Source of the DNA: Streptomyces sp. NBC_00704
GTDB taxonomy: Bacteria; Actinomycetota; Actinomycetes; Streptomycetales; Streptomycetaceae
DNA length: 64,000 bases
Direction of reading: 5' to 3'
Assembly (NCBI RefSeq): GCF_036226605.1
Contig: NZ_CP109000.1
Span: 2,476,501-2,540,500 of the forward strand
Part shown: piece after piece, positions 62,633 to 64,000 of the stretch
Layout: the number at the start of each line of letters is the position of its first letter
How positions within the stretch are numbered: the first letter of the stretch is position 1
Notes under the pieces: model-generated
Told to the model about the DNA's origin: nothing
The model's database searches: none
The model's input: only the letters and a program-made list of their open reading frames with translations
Translations under genes and position numbers: made by a program

Positions 62633-62661
62633 GCTGCTCTAACCGGCTGAGCTACCGCCCC
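62588..62661 (-). tRNA. tRNA with anticodon CAT (tRNA-Met or tRNA-Ile2)
   Basis: The 74-base cloverleaf reads from 62,661: acceptor GGGGCGG with CCGCCCC, D arm with AGCTCAG, anticodon loop CTCATAA (anticodon CAT), and T arm GGGTTCGAGTCCC. CCA is not encoded. CAT could be elongator Met or the lysidine-modified Ile2 type; the sequence alone does not decide. It is intact and serves as the integration site of the island. Confidence 0.93.
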
Positions 62662-62806
62662 ATAGCGGCGTGTCGCGTACATGTGTGCGCGCCGTCTGCC
62701 GCAGCATAGCCGCTCATACGATCTCACGCTCCGGCTGGCCTGCCTTGCCGCGGCCGCGAGGACAGCGCCTCTGGCCTGCACGGTTCCGCCGGCGTGACAC
62801 CACATG

Positions 62807-62829
62807 AAAAAGGACCCTCATGGGGTCCT
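62807..62829 (-). terminator. Rho-independent terminator of the tRNA-Asn genes
   Basis: In transcript direction (minus), AGGACCC pairs with GGGTCCT and the stem is followed by TTTTT. It lies 12 bases after the second tRNA. Confidence 0.85.
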
Positions 62830-62840
62830 CGTTCACGATG

Positions 62841-62913
62841 CTCCCCCGACTGGACTCGAACCAGTAACCTGCCGGTTAACAGCCGGCTGCTCTGCCAATT
62901 GAGCTACAGGGGA
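62841..62913 (-). tRNA. tRNA-Asn (GTT)
   Basis: A 73-base cloverleaf: acceptor TCCCCTG with CGGGGGA, anticodon loop CTGTTAA (anticodon GTT), T arm with GGTTCGAGTCC. CCA is not encoded. It is the downstream copy of a tandem pair. Confidence 0.96.
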
Positions 62914-62918
62914 CCGAG

Positions 62919-62991
62919 CTCCCCCGACTGGACTCGAACCAGTAACCTGCCGGTTAACAGCCGGCTGCTCTGCCAATTGAGCTACAGGGGA
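62919..62991 (-). tRNA. tRNA-Asn (GTT)
   Basis: A second copy, identical in sequence to its neighbour, separated by 5 bases. It is transcribed first. The pair ends in the terminator at 62,807-62,829. Confidence 0.96.
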
Positions 62992-63143
62992 ATGCCTCGT
63001 TGCATCGATCGCGGCTACCTGGGTATTCGCCAGGGGGCGCGCGCTCGCTGCGACACATACATTAGCGCAAGCAGGGGGGTGCTCCGCCAATCGGTTCCCT
63101 CCGGCGCCGTGCCAGGGACCTACACGAGGGAAGGGTGGCAGTC

Positions 63144-63449
63144 ATGCGCTACAAGCTCACGTTCGTCGTCGGGCTGGCTCTGGGTTACGTGCTCGGCACG
63201 CGTGCCGGGCGCGAGCGCTACGAGAAGCTGAAGAAGTCCGCCCGGCAGGTCGCCCAGAACCCGGCCGTGCGCAACACCGCCGAGACCGCCGCCCAGCAGG
63301 GCAGGCAGTACGCGGGCAAGGCCTACCACGCGGTCAGCGACAAGGTCGGCGACCGGATGCCCGAGTCCGTGTCCAGCCGGGTCCGCTCGCTGAAGGACCG
63401 CAGCGCCCACAACGGCGGGGCCGACGACTGGGGCAGCAGCAACACCTGA
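63144..63449 (+). CDS. Small membrane-anchored YtxH-like protein
   Basis: This 101-residue protein has an N-terminal hydrophobic segment (RYKLTFVVGLALGYVLGTRAG, two positive ends) and a basic, helical remainder (YEKLKKSARQVAQNPAVRNTAE), the shape of YtxH-like proteins widespread in Streptomyces. The start chosen is ATG 63144, spaced 9 bases from GGAAGG; an in-frame GTG at 63135 has no room for the ribosome site. Function unknown. Confidence 0.85.
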   Translation: MRYKLTFVVGLALGYVLGTRAGRERYEKLKKSARQVAQNPAVRNTAETAAQQGRQYAGKAYHAVSDKVGDRMPESVSSRVRSLKDRSAHNGGADDWGSSNT

Positions 63450-63764
63450 GGCCCTGGCGGCGACGCCCGCGACGGCGACACCGGCAGTAGCGCCCGGCGG
63501 CGGATCCCGCAGCCGGGCCGGTGTCGTGCGTCCATGGCCGGCCTCGGCGTCCGCCCCCGGGCCGTCCACGCGACGCCCCGCCTCGCCCCGCCCCGCTCGT
63601 CCGTCCGCCGTCCCCGTCGCCGCGCAAACGCCGCGCCCTCGGCAGTCTCGGAGGGCGCGGCGAGCTGTGTCACCAGGCACGACAGGGGCGCGCCGGCCCC
63701 GCGCCCGGCGTCCCGCCCCGCCCGACGGGCGAACCCGGGCGAAGAGTGCGGCAGAATTTTCAGC
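63450..63764. other. Gap before the sugar kinase gene
   Basis: About 315 very GC-rich bases, without gene. A CCGCGCCCTC...GAGGGCGCGG inverted repeat at 63,628-63,661 is a likely terminator. The promoter of the kinase gene is presumably near 63,730-63,760. Confidence 0.5.
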
Positions 63765-64000
63765 ATGGGGATAGTCGCCGGGTTGGACAGTTCGCCCGAT
63801 TTCACTCGTATCGTCGTCTGCGACGCGGACACCGGAGCCGTGCTCCGGCAGGGATACGCGCCGCATCCGGTGGAGGGCGCCGAGGGCGGCGGGCGGCCCT
63901 CCGACGTCGATCCGCAGGCCTGGCTGCTGTCCCTGGGCGAGGCCGCGGGCGGCGGTCTGCTGGAGGGGGTGCAGGCCATCGGCGTGTCCTCGCAGCAGAA
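63765..64000 (+). CDS. FGGY-family carbohydrate kinase, partial (xylulokinase-like)
   Basis: The first 78 codons are in the window. IVAGLDSSPDFTRIVVCDADTG is the N-terminal phosphate-binding strand of FGGY kinases, and GVQAIGVSSQQ near the edge is the next conserved block (GISSQQHG in xylulokinases). The gene likely phosphorylates xylulose or a related ketose. The phosphate loop has Pro-Asp in the place of the usual Thr-Gln, a variant I recall from streptomycete members. Confidence 0.85.
   Translation, partial: MGIVAGLDSSPDFTRIVVCDADTGAVLRQGYAPHPVEGAEGGGRPSDVDPQAWLLSLGEAAGGGLLEGVQAIGVSSQQ

Overview
The window looks like the chromosome of a high-GC actinomycete, almost certainly Streptomyces or a close relative. 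Base composition is extremely GC-rich with strong third-position GC bias, GTG and TTG starts occur, and many families typical of Streptomyces are present (SAV_2336-type proteins, PknG-like kinase, ALF repeats, EACC1, Tat-exported enzymes).

Region 1 (1-23.3 kb) holds two same-strand gene blocks that resemble NTP-dependent conflict or signalling systems. Block A (1-4.8 kb) has the tail of a likely VMAP-type protein, a MoxR AAA+ ATPase and a SAV_2336-type protein ending in a degenerate HAD domain. Block B (14.8-23.2 kb) has a trypsin-like protease, a PknG-like kinase, a vWA protein, a membrane protein, a solute-binding lipoprotein and a Trypco1 (CU044_2847-type) protein; its first five genes overlap or nearly touch. 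Between the blocks are metabolic and miscellaneous genes: a Tat-exported cytokinin-dehydrogenase-like flavoenzyme, an MreB paralogue with a damaged phosphate-2 loop, a GH5 glycosidase behind twin palindromic operators, an LLM oxidoreductase, a flavin monooxygenase, and a divergent LysR/MFS pair.

Region 2 (23.3-30.3 kb) carries cydAB on the minus strand, an SDR dehydrogenase, a secreted-repeat lipoprotein, a secreted FG-GAP protein whose trypsin domain lacks two of three catalytic residues, and an unknown membrane-anchored protein.

Region 3 (30.6-43.5 kb) is a defence and toxin zone. A Tat-exported ALF-repeat protein, a secreted HNH-type/NS_2 nuclease and a DUF1963 protein resemble a polymorphic toxin-immunity set. 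Next comes a divergent locus: methyltransferase plus TIR-NB-ARC-TPR on the minus strand, and TIR-caspase plus EACC1 on the plus strand.

Region 4 (43.48-62.66 kb) is an accreted genomic island. The intact tRNA with anticodon CAT lies at its right end (62,588-62,661, minus strand). Displaced copies of the 3' half of that tRNA lie at 43,480-43,557 and 55,341-55,372. The outer segment (43.5-55.3 kb) carries a protein that reads as a fused pair of histone folds (H2A/H3-like, then H4-like), a VapBC pair, a GH78 rhamnosidase, decayed HigA and HsdR remnants, two hexapeptide-repeat proteins with a tail-fibre-type C-terminus, an aegerolysin-papain-like fusion and a truncated TauE/SafE gene. The inner segment (55.4-62.6 kb) carries HigBA and a dimethylformamidase cassette (LuxR regulator, APC permease, small and large subunits). 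No integrase gene is visible. The window ends with two tRNA-Asn genes, a small membrane protein and the start of an FGGY sugar kinase.

The most unusual object is the histone-fold doublet at 43,563-44,339. Family assignments were made by reading motifs, with no database search.
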